Positions 1 to 11,728 of a DNA stretch of 64,000 nt are shown here, in pieces (position 1 is the stretch's first letter; every line of letters begins with the position of its first letter). The notes beneath the pieces were generated by a model that saw only the letters and a program-made list of their open reading frames with translations, was not told the origin of the DNA and did no database searches. The DNA comes from Ceriagrion tenellum. Its lineage: Eukaryota; Arthropoda; Insecta; Odonata; Coenagrionidae. The position numbers and the translations under genes are program-made. Where the stretch lies: the NCBI GenBank assembly GCA_963169105.1, contig OY720635.1, forward strand, positions 126,461,894 to 126,525,893, written 5' to 3'.

Positions 1-395
1 GAAACAGTATGTGAAAACATTCGCGTGGAGCCTGCTACTCTATGGATTGGAAGCATAGACCACTGGAAGAGCAGATCAGAGAAGACTAGAAGCCCTCGAA
101 ACCTGGTGCTGGAGGAGGATGCTAAAGATGAAATGGACGGACAAAGTAAGAAACGATGAAGTGCACAAAAGAGTAGAAGAGGAAAGGACCAAATGGAACA
201 CCATAGAAAAAAGAACAAGACGGGTTGATCACACCCTGTGAGACAATGGGTTTGTGAAGAACATAACTGAAGGCAGAATAGAGGGAAAAGTCCCCAGTGG
301 AAGACCCGGGAATTAGTTCACAGGAAGTGAGGGAACCAGCATTAGATAGGGAAGGGTGGAGGGCTGCAGTCAACCAATCTCAGGAGTGAACAACC
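1..395 (+). mobile_element. LINE 3' end, LYGSE-type C-terminus (family D, copy 1)
   Basis: The + strand encodes the C-terminal tail typical of many animal non-LTR retrotransposon proteins: a 'LLYGLEA' segment, then 'RLEALETWCWRRMLK', 'WTDKVRNDEV', an EER-rich stretch and 'EGRIEGKVPSGRPGN'. Several stops and frame changes break it, so it is a pseudogene. The 3' end runs through a GCTGCAGTCAACCAATC block shared with copies at 9.4, 9.8, 21.6 and 53.1 kb and stops in an ATGAATG-rich tail. The element continues to the left beyond the window. The exact clade cannot be fixed from this short tail. Confidence rests on the protein motif string and on four sister copies in the window. Confidence 0.8.
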
Positions 396-1783
396 AATGA
401 ATGTATGAAGAAGTACTCCCACCAATGCCAATGCCACGAAAGCCAGGATAATGAAATGAACGAAACCCGTAAGAACAAATTGAGAAATGAAAGTCACGGG
501 CCATGTTAAAGATACGGATGAATGAACGTTGCGAGAAGAGCGTGTTGTGTCCTCTTAAACAGCGGTGCCGCTTGATGGTGCCAGCCGAAAGGTCAATAGA
601 CTTTTTATACCAAATGTTTTACCTGAAAGTAGTTAAAGTGCGCGAGATTTTTGCATGTTCATCAACGGGTTTCCATCTTTTTTCGAATGCCTACAAAAAT
701 CATGCCTAATTTCCGCATGACTTATTGTAAAACCGTAGCTTTCTCTGTGTAATCATCGTGAGTTCCAAGAGAGAGAAAAAAGGATCAAGTAACACTTTTT
801 TTGACACCAAAGTTTTCTCATTTCCTCTCCTCTTTTATCTTTCCCGATAATTAAAAGAGAGAGAGAGAGAGAGACATGAATTGCAGCCATCATGTAAAGT
901 TTCCCCGTGACGCTAGCTTAAAATTCGCTACCAATGTGGGACCGACCGTGCAATTGAACATAATTCTGGAGCGCGTAACAGGAGCACCAAGGAAACGAGG
1001 GCCAAGCAAACAGTGTGGCAAGGATCTGGAAGAATGAATGAAATTCGTAATGGCAAAACGAGAAAAGAAATTGACGACGGAAAGGATACGGGTGAATCAA
1101 TGCCAAGAGAAAAACGACTTACTCTCCATTGTCCGCCGTTTTTTGGTAACGGAACAGCGAAATGTCTTCTTCACTGAAGGAGGGGTAAAAAGGGTTGGGT
1201 TCGAATAAGTTACGGTATGACATGACTTGCATGTATTCAGAGATCATTAAAATTTATTACTATCATTAACGTATTTTATCGATTATGGTAGGTTTCAATT
1301 AAAACCAGTAAAAATCCTCAGTATCGACATTTTCGTGATACCCCTCTAGTATTTTTTTCTTCTCAGAGCACGCCATCTTTCATTTCCTCCTCTAATCAAC
1401 TAAGTAGCCCCCTTACGACCCAGGAGACATCCTCATTCCGGTCTGTTTCTTATTGCTGAACGCTTCTTACGCTATCAACTTTACCCTCCAAATGTTTTTT
1501 TCTTCTGTCAATAAAATCTCATTACTTTTGTTTACTTATGATAAATAATCATTTTATACTTAGTACGGAATAATTATGCCGCGTTTTATATCATGAAGCA
1601 GTTTTTTAAAATTCGTATTTCGTAGTGTATTTAGGCCTTAGGTCATGCTTTGTTGGAGGAAAATAACACACTGAGTAATCGTCAAAATCTATCAGAGAAA
1701 TAATAAAAAATCTGCATATAAATTTTACAGTGTTGTATTTTTGTGGCGTTTACCGCAGGAGGATTCCCCAAAGTATCCCCCGT
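396..1783. other. No gene seen; (AG)n microsatellite inside
   Basis: About 1.4 kb of unique-looking AT-rich sequence without a supported gene. It holds a pure AG run at 856-874. The short open frames here show no recognisable motif. Confidence 0.5.
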
Positions 1784-2392
1784 ATCTACATCTACATCTA
1801 CGTAATACCCTGCGATCCACCACGAGGGAGTGTAGCAGGGGGTGAAGATCACCAAACATGCACTATTGCCATGCAAGTAGGATATTTAAGATTTAAGGGA
1901 GACATGCTAGAGAACAGGATCACATGCAGCTAGATGGTTAGTACCTACATAATAAGAAAGGGATTATTGGTTGTCATTACATGCATCATGCACTACAGAC
2001 TACTCTTACTATATTTCACCTACCTATTCCTTTGCTACGCAGGCTATTGTTCTCTCTTATAGTACGAGGGAAAAATGACATTTTAAATCTATCGGTACGA
2101 AAATCTATCTCTCTAATCTTGTTAATCTGATCAAACCTAGCATAATGCGCAGGGGTTCTTAATATATATCTAACGTCATCTGTGAACAAATCGGTTTCGA
2201 ATTTACTTAAAAGGTTTAACCTAAATTTTAACCTGCTTTCTGATAGTAATTCCCATCCTAGTTCTTCTATAAAACTCTTAACACTTATACAATTATCATA
2301 ACGGCCTTAAACAAATCTAGCGGATCTCCTTTGCACACGCTCTAATTCTTTTATCATACCTTCCTCGTACGGATCCCACATACTAGCGGCAA
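1784..2392 (-). mobile_element. 5'-truncated CR1/Jockey-like LINE, lineage A, copy 1
   Basis: On the minus strand this reads as the end of the reverse transcriptase protein followed by the 3' untranslated region. It is nearly collinear with the copies at 36.0, 39.2 and 53.6 kb. The terminal repeat tctacatctacatcta at 1784 is the complement of the GTAGAT tail. The adjoining 'ataccctgcgatccacca' and 'gcagggggtgaagatcacc' blocks are the shared tail of all three lineages. Homology stops abruptly at about 2392, where copies at 39.7 and 54.2 kb continue, so the copy is 5'-truncated as expected from target-primed reverse transcription. Frame breaks make it non-functional. Confidence 0.88.
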
Positions 2393-2399
2393 TCAATCT

Positions 2400-2600
2400 A
2401 AGCGAACCGAAAAGCATCTCTCCCGACTTCCTTAGATTTTAAACCAAAGCGATCCGGTCCAGAACCGGACACTATTCCAACTGAGCCAAACACATTTGGT
2501 CTTAGAAGCTTAAGCCTTCTGAGATTGGCAACCCTGAGAGCATTTCAACCGAGCCACCTGTCACGGGGGCGTGGGACATCTCCCGGGCCGCCCCTCTAGT
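2400..2600 (-). mobile_element. Possible tRNA-headed SINE remnant
   Basis: The minus strand has two sequences resembling a tRNA A box: TGGCTCAGTTGG at 2488-2477 and TGGCTCGGTTGA near 2557-2546. Each is followed by palindromic 'ccggttctggaccgg'-like sequence rather than a clear B box. It abuts the truncated LINE at 2392. This could be two degenerate SINE heads or chance. Low confidence. Confidence 0.3.
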
Positions 2601-3187
2601 GTTTGAGTGTTTGCGGAGCGGAGGAGGACCCCTTCGACAAAGAAGGGTCAGGGCAGAGGGCTGCGGGAACGCACTCGCTCCCGCATAGATGAAGCCCAGA
2701 CGGACAAGGGACGCTGAGAGGGAAGGAGAGCTTGGGGTTTGCTGAGTGGCAAGATTTTTTGGCAGCGGGTCTCATCTGGAGGGATGGACGCAAAGAAAGA
2801 CAGAAGGAAGGAGAGGGAGAGAGAGAAGGGAACGAACGAGTCCATACCAACGAATACGCAGGCCATATCGAATTTCTCCACCCTTGTAGGGCGAGTACAA
2901 GCAGCAGGCTTGGCCGAATGAAACGGACCGTGGAATCGGGGAAGGAGGAGGAGGAGAAGGCCGTCACAGGAGAGACGGCTGGAAATGCGGGGGTCAGGAG
3001 ATCCTCTTTTGGCATTCTTATTTCACCCTTCCACAATTTCCCTCCTCAATTTCCAAGCAACAATCCTATCCTTCCTGCATTGGTCGAGAATTGTCGCGTT
3101 TTTTAATATGGGGCTTAATTCACGCTTGAAGACGGCCTCCTCCGAACCTGCGCAGCCAGCTTCCTCACTTCTCCAGCCAGATCGAGT
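2601..3187. other. GC/purine-rich unassigned segment
   Basis: Moderately GC-rich with purine-rich runs (GAAGGAGAGGGAGAGAG near 2810). Long frames exist on both strands, but they overlap each other and are low in complexity, so I do not call a gene. It is bounded on the right by a LINE tail at 3188. Confidence 0.4.
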
Positions 3188-3800
3188 ACATCTGCGTAAT
3201 ACCCTGCAAGCCACCGCATGGGCGTATGGTAGGGGGTGTTAGGACATCAGCTGTGTAAGGATGTATGGTTTTTGACAGCTGAAATGGTGACGTGTATTTT
3301 GGGTGTGTATTTGGTGGAGAACAGTTTTTATTGTGGTCGCTTATTCTGCGCAGAAGGAACAAGTTCTTTCACCGATCTGCTCGGCAATGTATATCTCTTA
3401 TTTTATCGCTCCTGTCAGATCTAGGGATGAAGTGAGGCGTCCTGATAATATTCTATGTGCCGCCAAGATGGATTTCTCAAGCAACCTAAGCCTAGCGTGT
3501 AGCCTCAGAGTCTCTAGGGGCTCCCACCGTAATCCCTCCAACAGTTGTGAGACACTATATGTACGCTCGTAGCAGTTTTTAACGAAACGCGCTGCTTTCC
3601 TTTGTATTTTATTAATTTTTTTGGTTAAATCTTTATGACCAGGGTTCCAAATTCTCGCGGCGTATTCAAGGTGTAGCCTAACCAGAGCGAAGTAGCATCT
3701 CGCTTTCACTTTTTCATCCGAGGACTTTCCTATTATACGCTTAACAAAACCTAGTTTCTTTAATGCTATGCCGCATATGTTTTGTGTTCCACCACCTCGT
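3188..3800 (-). mobile_element. 5'-truncated CR1/Jockey-like LINE, lineage B, copy 1
   Basis: Read on the minus strand, positions 3709-3398 encode the C-terminal part of a LINE reverse transcriptase protein: 'CYFALVRLHLEYAARIWNPG', 'KINKIQRKAARFVKNCYER', then 'RLHARLRLLEKS'. This is the post-RT region seen in CR1/Jockey-like elements ('HLEYA...W-P', 'Q-RAARFV'). The 3' end at 3188 carries 'catctgcgtaataccctgc', the lineage-shared tail. Homology to the + strand copy at 23.6 kb extends to about 3800. The copy is truncated and non-functional. Confidence 0.88.
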
Positions 3801-4979
3801 TTACGCCTTCTAACCTGGGTGGCTACGAAGACGAAAGCGGAGGTATTGGATTAAAAATTTGTGGATTTGGGCGATATCGTGGGGAATTTTTTAATTGTGA
3901 GCATCCTCAATTAAGAGCAATTTTTCACAGGTAGGCAAACATTATTACACAACCCATATTTTGGCATATTACCTGTTTTTCGGTATAAGACTGGGAGATG
4001 ACGATAAAAATTGAAACTCTAAATTGTATTTCTAAATTTCCTCTTCGGCGGGGGAATATGCGGGCTGAAATTTTCCCGGAGATCAGATAAATTGTTGGTT
4101 AAACTGACCAAAGAAACGTGTCTGGCAATTGGGAAATACGAGCTTCAATCGCGGTGGCGTAAAACGATATTTTGAATGAGGTGATTCTTCCCCGTAGTGT
4201 ATTTCCACGCAACTGAGCGCACGATTTCGTACCATATCATTTGCGCATTCCATAATGCTTGGAAAACGATCAGCATTTGGATTAGTTTAATGTTAAATAG
4301 GTTAAAAAAGAAAGAAAAATATTTCTGATTCTGAAGAAAAATACAACCCTGCATATTGCAGGGTTCTATTTCTATCATCTATTGCTCCCTCATCTTCCTC
4401 ATGCACGCACACTCATAAAATAACTGCCACTCAGCGTTCTTCTTCGTCGATAATTCCTTTTTCCTCTGCGTTCGATTACGCGTAGCGGAAGTCATTGTCG
4501 GCAAAGGCGATTCTGCGGAGACTCGCACACACGAATGTGAGAGGGATCGACTTACAAGAAAGCGGTCGGGCCGCCCTCGTAACCAAGATAAAAAAAACGT
4601 GCCGTCGCATGCGAAATGAATGAAGATTTCGCACGGTTTAGAGGTCGCACAGACGGATGAGATGAGAGGAACGCCCCGGGGTGACAGTAATTAACATTGG
4701 TGGAAGTGTTTTTTTTACCTACACAAGAACCAAATCGGAATGGCCAAGGAAATGCGGTGGCGCTGCTGGTGGCTAAGACACAAATAAGTAATCATAGGAG
4801 TGAGAAGGTATGATTCACTCTTGAAACAAACGAAGCACGCTCTTTTAATACAGGAATTTCCCTTACCGGAGCTTCCATGCTAAGTACAATAAGGTGAAAT
4901 AATGAGCAGTGAGTGCTCTTGTAATTGATGCATATTAAACGAGCGTAGATGGACAGAGAGAGCTACAAACATCGAGGTT
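3801..4979. other. No gene seen
   Basis: About 1.2 kb without a supported feature. Short frames only, with no recognised motif. Confidence 0.5.
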
Positions 4980-5230
4980 ATGGAAAGGATTGGGGAGGGG
5001 CGAACACTGGTAGGTTCAATCTCGAGAAGGAGAGAAGGATTGGACATCTTTTGCGGCACTCTGACTTGATGACTGCCTTGATGGAGGGAATGGTGGAGGG
5101 ACGTGCATGAAGAGGAAGACCTATGGCAGGATTCCTTAATGGGATTGTAGGAGGGAGGAGATATGCAGAAGTAAAGAGACTTACTCTGGAAAGAAAGATT
5201 TGAATGCCCACCAACCTTAGGGTTGAGGAG
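4980..5230 (+). pseudogene. LINE C-terminus fragment (LYGSE-type, family E)
   Basis: In one + frame from about 5035 the translation reads 'RRIGHLLRHSDLMTALMEGM', then 'VEGRA', a stop, then 'RGRPMAGFLNGIVGGRRY' and 'AEVKRLTLERK'. This matches the familiar end of LINE proteins ('RWIGHVLRH-D---ALEGRVEGKRGRGRPR---ID---G--Y-EMKRLA-DR--W'). One frame change upstream ('SISRRRE') and one stop show decay. It lies immediately before a foldback element. No terminal repeats are visible. Confidence 0.7.
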
Positions 5231-5281
5231 AAGAAGAGAAGCGAGCGTTCTTAGTTGATTTGGCCGCGTTGAAAGAATGAA

Positions 5282-5487
5282 ATTATAATGATAACTGGTA
5301 ATTTTGTGATTCCACTCATACTTTTTTTGGGACAACCTGGATTTCGACGTTCAACGCCATCTTCAGGTATGAACATGTCGATGTTGATGTCGAAGAGGAA
5401 CGTGGACGATGACGTTGAACGTCAAAACCCGGGTCGTTCCGAATAAATATATGTGGAATCACAAAGTTACGAGTTATCATTATAATG
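5282..5487. mobile_element. Foldback element H1 with hammerhead-like core
   Basis: Inverted repeat. The left arm, 5282-5370, pairs with the right arm, 5399-5487. The outer parts share ATTATAATGATAACT and TTTGTGATTCCAC. The inner parts share the GACGTTCAACG block. On the minus strand, 5366-5341 reads CTGAAGA, T, a short stem (GGCGT/ACGTC), then GAAAT, which is the order of elements in a hammerhead ribozyme core. The right arm has a more degenerate version (GGACGATGACGTTGAACGTC-AAAAC). There is no coding capacity. See the Penelope-like fragment at 59,976-60,413 for the probable parent type. Confidence 0.65.
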
Positions 5488-6847
5488 TTAACATATTTCA
5501 CCAAGCTACGCCTACAACTACCAATTAAAAGAATGGATTAGAGTCGGATAGCTAAAAACGATAGAGTTGTGAATGGTGCGAGGAAAATGGCTAGACCGAG
5601 AGCGTTACAGATGACTGTGGTGCAAGAGTATTAATATTAGGAGCCTAAAAGACGAGAATGCATATGAAAAAATGATGGAAGACAAGAGAAAGAGGTATGG
5701 AAGGATAGGGCTGCGTTAAGGACATGAATAACACTAAGTGAATTTCCTTTGCCAAACACCGAGAATAAAGCACTTCCGAGTGCGCCAATCCCGAAAGAGA
5801 ACGGCGTGATAGATGCATGTCCTAGGTAACATTTTCACCATAAGCATTCTACCAATATTGGAAACATCAAGCAATGTAGCGCTGTTTATCTAATAGGGAA
5901 TGCGACTCGCAACTGAGGTGATTTGCGACACTAAGGATAAGAAGTTGCATTGATTAGGACAGGATTATTTGGTTAATGGAGGAAGAATGGAGAGTAAAAG
6001 AGGATTACCCAGCAAAAAAGGCAATAAGGAGGCTACGGTTTAACGCTCCAACCTAATAATCAAAAGTTCTACCCTTAGGTGCAGTGCATACCTTGAAAGA
6101 TGTCCACTTAACACTGAAAACTGGATCGAGCTTCCATTGGAAAATTTTCCGCCTCAGCTGATATTCGAGTTTAGACCACTGGGATAGGGGGGCAAGCACT
6201 CAAGTCACCAAATCAATCAGGATCCCCAATCGATTTAGGACAGACAAAATTATGCCTCAAGTAAGGGCTAGCTTATATTTGATGAGGTCTTTTCCTTTGA
6301 CAATGCTTCTTAAAATTTGTACAACTCTGCGCGCTGATCAGTGTCATGGTGGAGTATTCTAACAAAGATCATGATCTCCGCCGTGAAACTTTAAGCAAAA
6401 CATTTTGATCTTAAACATTGAAAACTGTAAATGTTTTTCAGATTGTGCCAGGCCCCGCGATTTGATCGTGCGCAGGCGGAATTTACTACTCTTTCCACAT
6501 CACCATGAATGCTTAATTCTGAAGTCACATATGACGTGCGTTTAATTAATGTCATTCCACAGGCTAACCAGAGACCCTCCGCAGAGGTATGAGGGAGGAG
6601 TAATTAGAATGCCGGTCATGTAAAGAGGACAGAAAAGGGAGGGGGAGGTAATTATAGCATGTTAAATCAGCGTCATAGTGCCACTTAGTGTAGGTATTAA
6701 CCACCGATGGTGCGACGAAAGAAGGAATGATTGTACCGCATAGTTTAGCAACGAATATCTCTTATGTTATCAGTTCTAGAGTTTGGGGTTGAATTAAAAT
6801 CCTCCGTTTCAAGCTGAAGCGCACAAGATCTGAATCTTTCAATAAAT
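5488..6847. other. No gene seen
   Basis: About 1.4 kb, AT-rich, with no supported gene, RNA or repeat family that I could match elsewhere in the window. Confidence 0.5.
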
Positions 6848-6851
6848 TTAA

Positions 6852-7407
6852 AGTAGCCTGAGCGAGATTTTTCCCAGTCAACATAGTGCTCATATTAATA
6901 TTTTACTTATTAACTTTAGCAACTGTAAGAAGTATGAAGTAAGTATTGTAAAATTGATGAAGCAAGAAGTTTGTTTTAAATAACTGATATTCTCAGTAAT
7001 TAGCTAAACAAGTTCGTAAGTATAAACTATTGACTTGGCTCACTTATTCAACACCGCATACTTAATAAACCCTAAAAACCAGACTTTTTGCAACTCTGAA
7101 TCGACTACTTCGGCGACCAATTTATTTATTTCGTAAAATATTCAAAAAAGCATGCAGACCGTACACAATTAAACTTTTGACGAGATGTAAATGACAGAAA
7201 TTCCTAATTTTTTAAATGAAGTTCTCCTGGAATGCATTCCCTCACTATTTCTCATGGAAAATGGCAGTATTTCTAGGCAAATGTCCCGAAAAATATAGTG
7301 GTAAGAGAATGATGTTTCCATCATTAGAGAGATGACATATATATCTCTCTAGACGGTAACCAAAGTCATAGTCATTTCATGTGAAATTATACCTCGCTCA
7401 AACCACC
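6852..7407 (-). mobile_element. TTAA-flanked TIR element (family R), copy 1
   Basis: A copy of about 556 bp, bounded by TTAA on both sides (6848-6851 and 7408-7411). The ends are inverted: AGTAGCCTGAGCGAGAT on the left and the complement of CTCGCTCAAACCACC on the right. It is collinear, with divergence, with the copy at 42.6 kb; for example the segment 'ctatttctcatggaaaatgg' corresponds to 'catttcccatgcagaatgg' there. No coding frame is conserved among copies, so this is a MITE-like non-autonomous element. The TTAA flanks suggest a piggyBac-type transposase in trans. Confidence 0.7.
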
Positions 7408-7411
7408 TTAA

Positions 7412-8411
7412 AGCTGCTAGCGCGCAGCCTCCGAGTATCTAGCGGACGACGACTTAATGAAGACGGTACACAATCGAATGACATTTGACGCCGCGCACCT
7501 AACCATCCACATAACCATCACACACAGACACAATAGCGAGAGCGGCAAAACAACGAGGCTGAGATTGGCATAACCTCACGACCGAGGGCTGAAAAAAATA
7601 TTTATTAAAAAAATATTTTTATTTCGTGAGCACGCGCCCAACGAGAGGAGGTGGGGGAGAGATGCGCCTCGATTGTCTCTCTCCGCATCCAGCCACCTCC
7701 ATAAATTATTCCTAGTAAAAAGAGTTCATCGCACGAATGAATGTAAATATATTCAACCCAGGTACTACATGCAAGACGTGAAGACTGCACAGAGAGAGAG
7801 AGAGAGGGAGGGCTGTGGCGGGGAAAAATTGGCTGGCGCCGCCGACGGTGTGTGTAGGAGTGGTAGGCGAGGCGTTTGCGCGCGTCCGAAAGGGTTTTCA
7901 GTCATTAGTAAGTCCGACACGTGGGTCATTATGCGTCTCGGGAATATCTAATACCGGTCGCATGGGAGGGAGCGGGAGGAGGCATCGCGTAGGCGTGCGG
8001 TCGGCTCCCGTGGGAGGAGGTGCGGCACTACCGGCGCGAGGCGCGGGCGAGGTGCGCTACACAATGCAACATGCAACCACCCCGCCGAACACTTCCTGGA
8101 AGAAGTAACGACAGCACTCCCGTCACTGATGTGTCCTAGTTCAGGAAAAGATTGACAGAGTCTCGCGGGATGTAAGGTCGCACTTCCAATATGGTTCCAC
8201 CATTCAATTATGCAAATGTCAATTTCTTCATATTTTTGCCACCGAAAGAAAAACGCGTTATTTTTTCTTTGATAGTTGGTGTGTATTACCTCCAACAAGA
8301 AAAGAAAAAAAATACACATTTCTTTTAAACATAAAAAATGGAAGATTTAGGTAGCCTTCAAGGCAATACCTGTGTAAAGGCTACCTTCAATTAGCATAAA
8401 CATGCAGGCAT
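7412..8411. other. GC/CpG-richer patch with (AG)n tract
   Basis: Within AT-rich surroundings, about 7600-8110 is GC-richer and has many CpGs (for example gcgaggcgtttgcgcgcgtc near 7868). An AG run lies at 7790-7807. Overlapping frames on both strands reach about 120 codons but show no family motif. A host promoter or first exon is possible but not shown. Confidence 0.35.
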
Positions 8412-8569
8412 GACGAAAAAATTTCATAGTAAATTCCACTCTTAACATTTTATTTCCGACCTATGTTACGACTGCACAGCAATCATTTTCAAGGTGGAGG
8501 CTTTGCAGTCGACACCTAGGTCGGAAATAAAATTTTAATTGTGGAGTTTACCAAGAATTTTTTTCTTCA
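8412..8569. mobile_element. Foldback element H2
   Basis: The left arm 8412-8480 pairs with the right arm 8500-8569. Shared stretches include TTTTATTTCCGACCTA and the complementary TAAACTCCAC/GTAAATTCCAC parts. The loop is only about 20 bp. Arms are roughly 75-80% alike by eye, so it is older than H4. The inner right arm (CAAGGTGGAGGCTTTGCAGTCGAC) looks like a degenerate version of the core seen in H1 and H7. The 'acctaggtcg' block is shared with H4. Confidence 0.6.
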
Positions 8570-9447
8570 CGTCTGCGAAAACCTTCCACAAAGTTACGCC
8601 TTCAACCATTAATTTTATTAGCATAAACATGTGTGGCCAACCGATAGATAATCACCAATTGGTCATACAAAAATATATACATATTACACCAACAATCTCC
8701 AACAATAGTCTTATTATTCTTATAAACGGAAGAATGTGTTTATACTATAAAATACACAATACCTTGCTTAATTTATACCTTTGTATTAAACAGAGTTCCA
8801 ATATTTTGTTCTGAGTAAAGAGCCATGATTTCACTAAATGAAGACTTTTTTTGAGAACTTTCTCCCTTTTTCCATTTTCAGGCAAAAAATTTAATGTCTT
8901 AGAATTCGAGTGGTAAGAACATAACGAGGTAGGGTGAATATGGGCAAACCATCGATCATATTTGAAGTCCGATTGGCTGGACGATTTCATGACCGAAAAG
9001 GGCAAACCAGCCGCCGTGTATTGACTTATCTGCAGGTTAACTTGGTCTGCAATCTGCACTAGCTTTAAAAGCCATGTTTTTCCCCAGACCCATCTCCGAT
9101 CTCATATGTATCACACGCGGTATCTGGGCGGGAAACGGTAGCTCTAGTTAGGGCGGGCGTATTGCCCATCTCGTAGCAAAATACCATCGCAAAACTAACT
9201 TCTCGGGTAATGTCAAAGCATTTTAACTTACAGGAAGCCACCAAATCACGAGAAAAATTAATGTCATAACTTCACTATAAAAATACAATCCACCAGGACA
9301 CCAGACGAGTGACTCATTTAATGAGAATTTCGCACTTTCAGGAAACCTTAGAATATGGCTGGCAGGCTCTTATGGCTTCAGGTTTGCTTCACATATTTTC
9401 ATTTCATTAAAAATATAAACTCTACCACTGAAGCCCCTCAAAAAGTC
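8570..9447. other. No gene seen
   Basis: AT-rich sequence with no supported feature. The open frames have no recognisable motif. Confidence 0.5.
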
Positions 9448-9495
9448 CATCATCATCATTGGTCGTTCAATCCTAAGATTGTTTGACTGCAGCCC
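9448..9495 (-). mobile_element. LINE family D 3' stub (copy 2)
   Basis: A very short extreme 3' end on the minus strand: GGGCTGCAGTC, then AATCTTAGGATTGAACGACC, then (ATG)n. It matches the ends of copies at 9.8, 21.9 and 53.5 kb. Such stubs are common products of severe 5' truncation. Confidence 0.7.
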
Positions 9496-9767
9496 TAAGC
9501 CCTGGTTTGGGAGTAGATTCATGAAAGTGTAATTTAAAGGGTGAAATTTTGATTTGATTGTGGAGACCACTATGCTATCTCAAGCTCTCAATTAAGTGGT
9601 AATTTTTGTGGTATACTTGGAAAGTGGATATTATGCCTTTCTGGTGCAAAAAGAAAGACGACGTATGAGAAAAGGTTTTAAAGAATCCAAAATCCGGGTT
9701 AAAATTAACCTTTCGCTCAAATTTATGCAGGTGGATACATCCAATGCATATGAAGCCACCTGGTAAT

Positions 9768-10033
9768 ATCATCATTGTTCGTTCAATCCAAAGATTGGTC
9801 GACTGCAGCCCTCCACCCTTCCCTATCTAATGGTAGTTCCTATACCTCCTGGTATCTCTTCCTATGAGGGTTTTATCCTCTACATTTGGTCCATGAACTT
9901 AGTCCTATATGAGTTTCATCTCTGTTTTACCTTCAATTATGTTCTTCACAAACCCATTGTTCCTCAGAGTGTGTCAAATCCATCTGGTTCTTCTTCTCTG
10001 TATGATGTTACATACGGTTCTTATGACCCTCAA
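9768..10033 (-). mobile_element. LINE family D 3' end (copy 3)
   Basis: Antisense of the family D C-terminus. Complementary to the 21.6 and 53.1 kb copies across the segments encoding 'RWI-HTLRHNGFVKNI-EG' and the GGAGGGCTGCAG terminal block. It begins at the (ATG)n tail on the left (atcatcatt at 9768) and loses homology near 10,033. Frame breaks are present. Confidence 0.78.
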
Positions 10034-11728
10034 AGAGTTATATTTTTAAAATTGATTAAAGTAACACAGGGACAAAACTAAATCATGGCAGTCATATTAT
10101 ACCAGTCTTTAGTATTCGAGAAAAGAAGCCAGTTATGCATCACTTTATGAGCCACAAGGCAATATTTGATACGGAGTAAAGGGCACTTTACCCGTTCTAA
10201 CAGGAAGTTGCCGGACAAATGGCAACGCAAAAATATTATTTTCCCAGAGGTGGATGAAAGGTACTCATCAAGAACGGACCAAATTGGCTTCAGCCGGTAT
10301 TATTGATTCCTTTAAAAATGTATTTTAACGACCAGTTCATTGTCAGAGAAATAACGCCTTAGCGCGAGTCCTTATTTCTCACTTGAACGAGCCAATACAG
10401 TTCCTTATACGAGTGAACAGTGGGCCTCAGTCTGTTAGGAATGCTAATCATTAGTTCCTGCGACTAGTTCGTTGATGAGCTTAAACGAACTGCTGCTCAT
10501 CCCAGGGGACACAGGGCACGTTCATTGATCTTTATTTTACAGTCCGTACACAAGTAATTGTAATTTAGTATAGCGTAACTAACATCTTATAAGAAATAAA
10601 CTAGGTATATGAGGAAGCTGGACCTCAATTTATGGCAATCCATAGCTTTAACGTAAAAACACTGGCTAGCTTCCAAATTGCTGACATCATGCCCGTAACT
10701 TAACCGTAAGGACTACGATACGACCGGCTCCTTTAACCGCCACTGGTCGACAGAATTGACCATTTAACTTCCGACATCTCATCTGAGAAGAAATTTATTT
10801 GACACATTTATATTTAAGGGCAGTGCTAAAACCACATCAAATCTTCTAACAACATTAATGCGCACACCAAATGAAGTAATAGGTAAATACGCATTTCTTT
10901 AGCAGTTATTCTCCGACACATAAAACAACAAGCCATTCAGAGAGCTTTAACGAGGTATCGAATAAAATTGCTCATTGAACATGAAATACTATCTACTGGG
11001 CAACAATAACGGTAAAGCAATAAAACGGTATATTATTTTTTTAATATCTCCCAAATAAGAGATGTACCACAATCTAGTAATATATAGCGGCGACACCCAT
11101 TATTAATTTCGCTATGCTAAGTTGCAGCATACACCTCTATCCGCCAGCAAGTAAAACACATCCGCTCATAGCGGTATTCAATGAAAATGCATTGGATTAA
11201 ATTAGAAATCTGTCGGAGATCACTCATTTTAGTTGAGCGAAAACTACTCTGCTTAAAAATAGCATTATCAAGGTATCTGTATTCGGAGTTTTTCTGCTGT
11301 AAACGATTTTATTTCTCCAAGATATTAGTATTATTCTTCAGACATACTCAGTACAGGATATCATTTTATATAGCACCGCAATAATAATCTCTAGAAACTC
11401 TCATATCTGCAAAATGGTGGAAAAATGATACCTCTTTAGATTTTCGGAAAGACTCTAGTAATAAATCATTTTAGTTACTATTTGAAATGAGCTTTTTCAT
11501 GTCACGCCACTGACCTCCGAGTTTACAGCAATTTTACAGCAATTGGTGTGGCGAATCTATACTACTAAACTCAGCATGTACCTAATGCCGAGTAGCAAAC
11601 AAGAATACCAATTATGATTATATTACAGTGAGAGGATAAGTTCTTACGAGGAAATATTTTTATAAATTACAATACGAAAAGTGTTGTTTCTCAGGTTTCC
11701 ACGGAGCTGGAATGATGATCTCTGCATT
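10034..11728. other. No gene; contains one dispersed repeat unit
   Basis: AT-rich. The segment 10,308-10,410 (around 'gttcattgtcag', 'aacgcctta', 'ccaatacagttccttatacg') is repeated in the same orientation at 13,449-13,553. Nothing else is identifiable. Confidence 0.5.
10308..10410 (+). repeat. Dispersed repeat P, copy 1
   Basis: About 103 bp, roughly 80% like 13,449-13,553. The shared anchor at its end is GCCAATACAGTTCCTTATAC. Element type unknown. Confidence 0.65.

Noticed and set aside
2596..3106. Overlapping frames of 124-146 codons
   Set aside because: Same composition effect in a purine-rich patch; both strands open at once and no motif.
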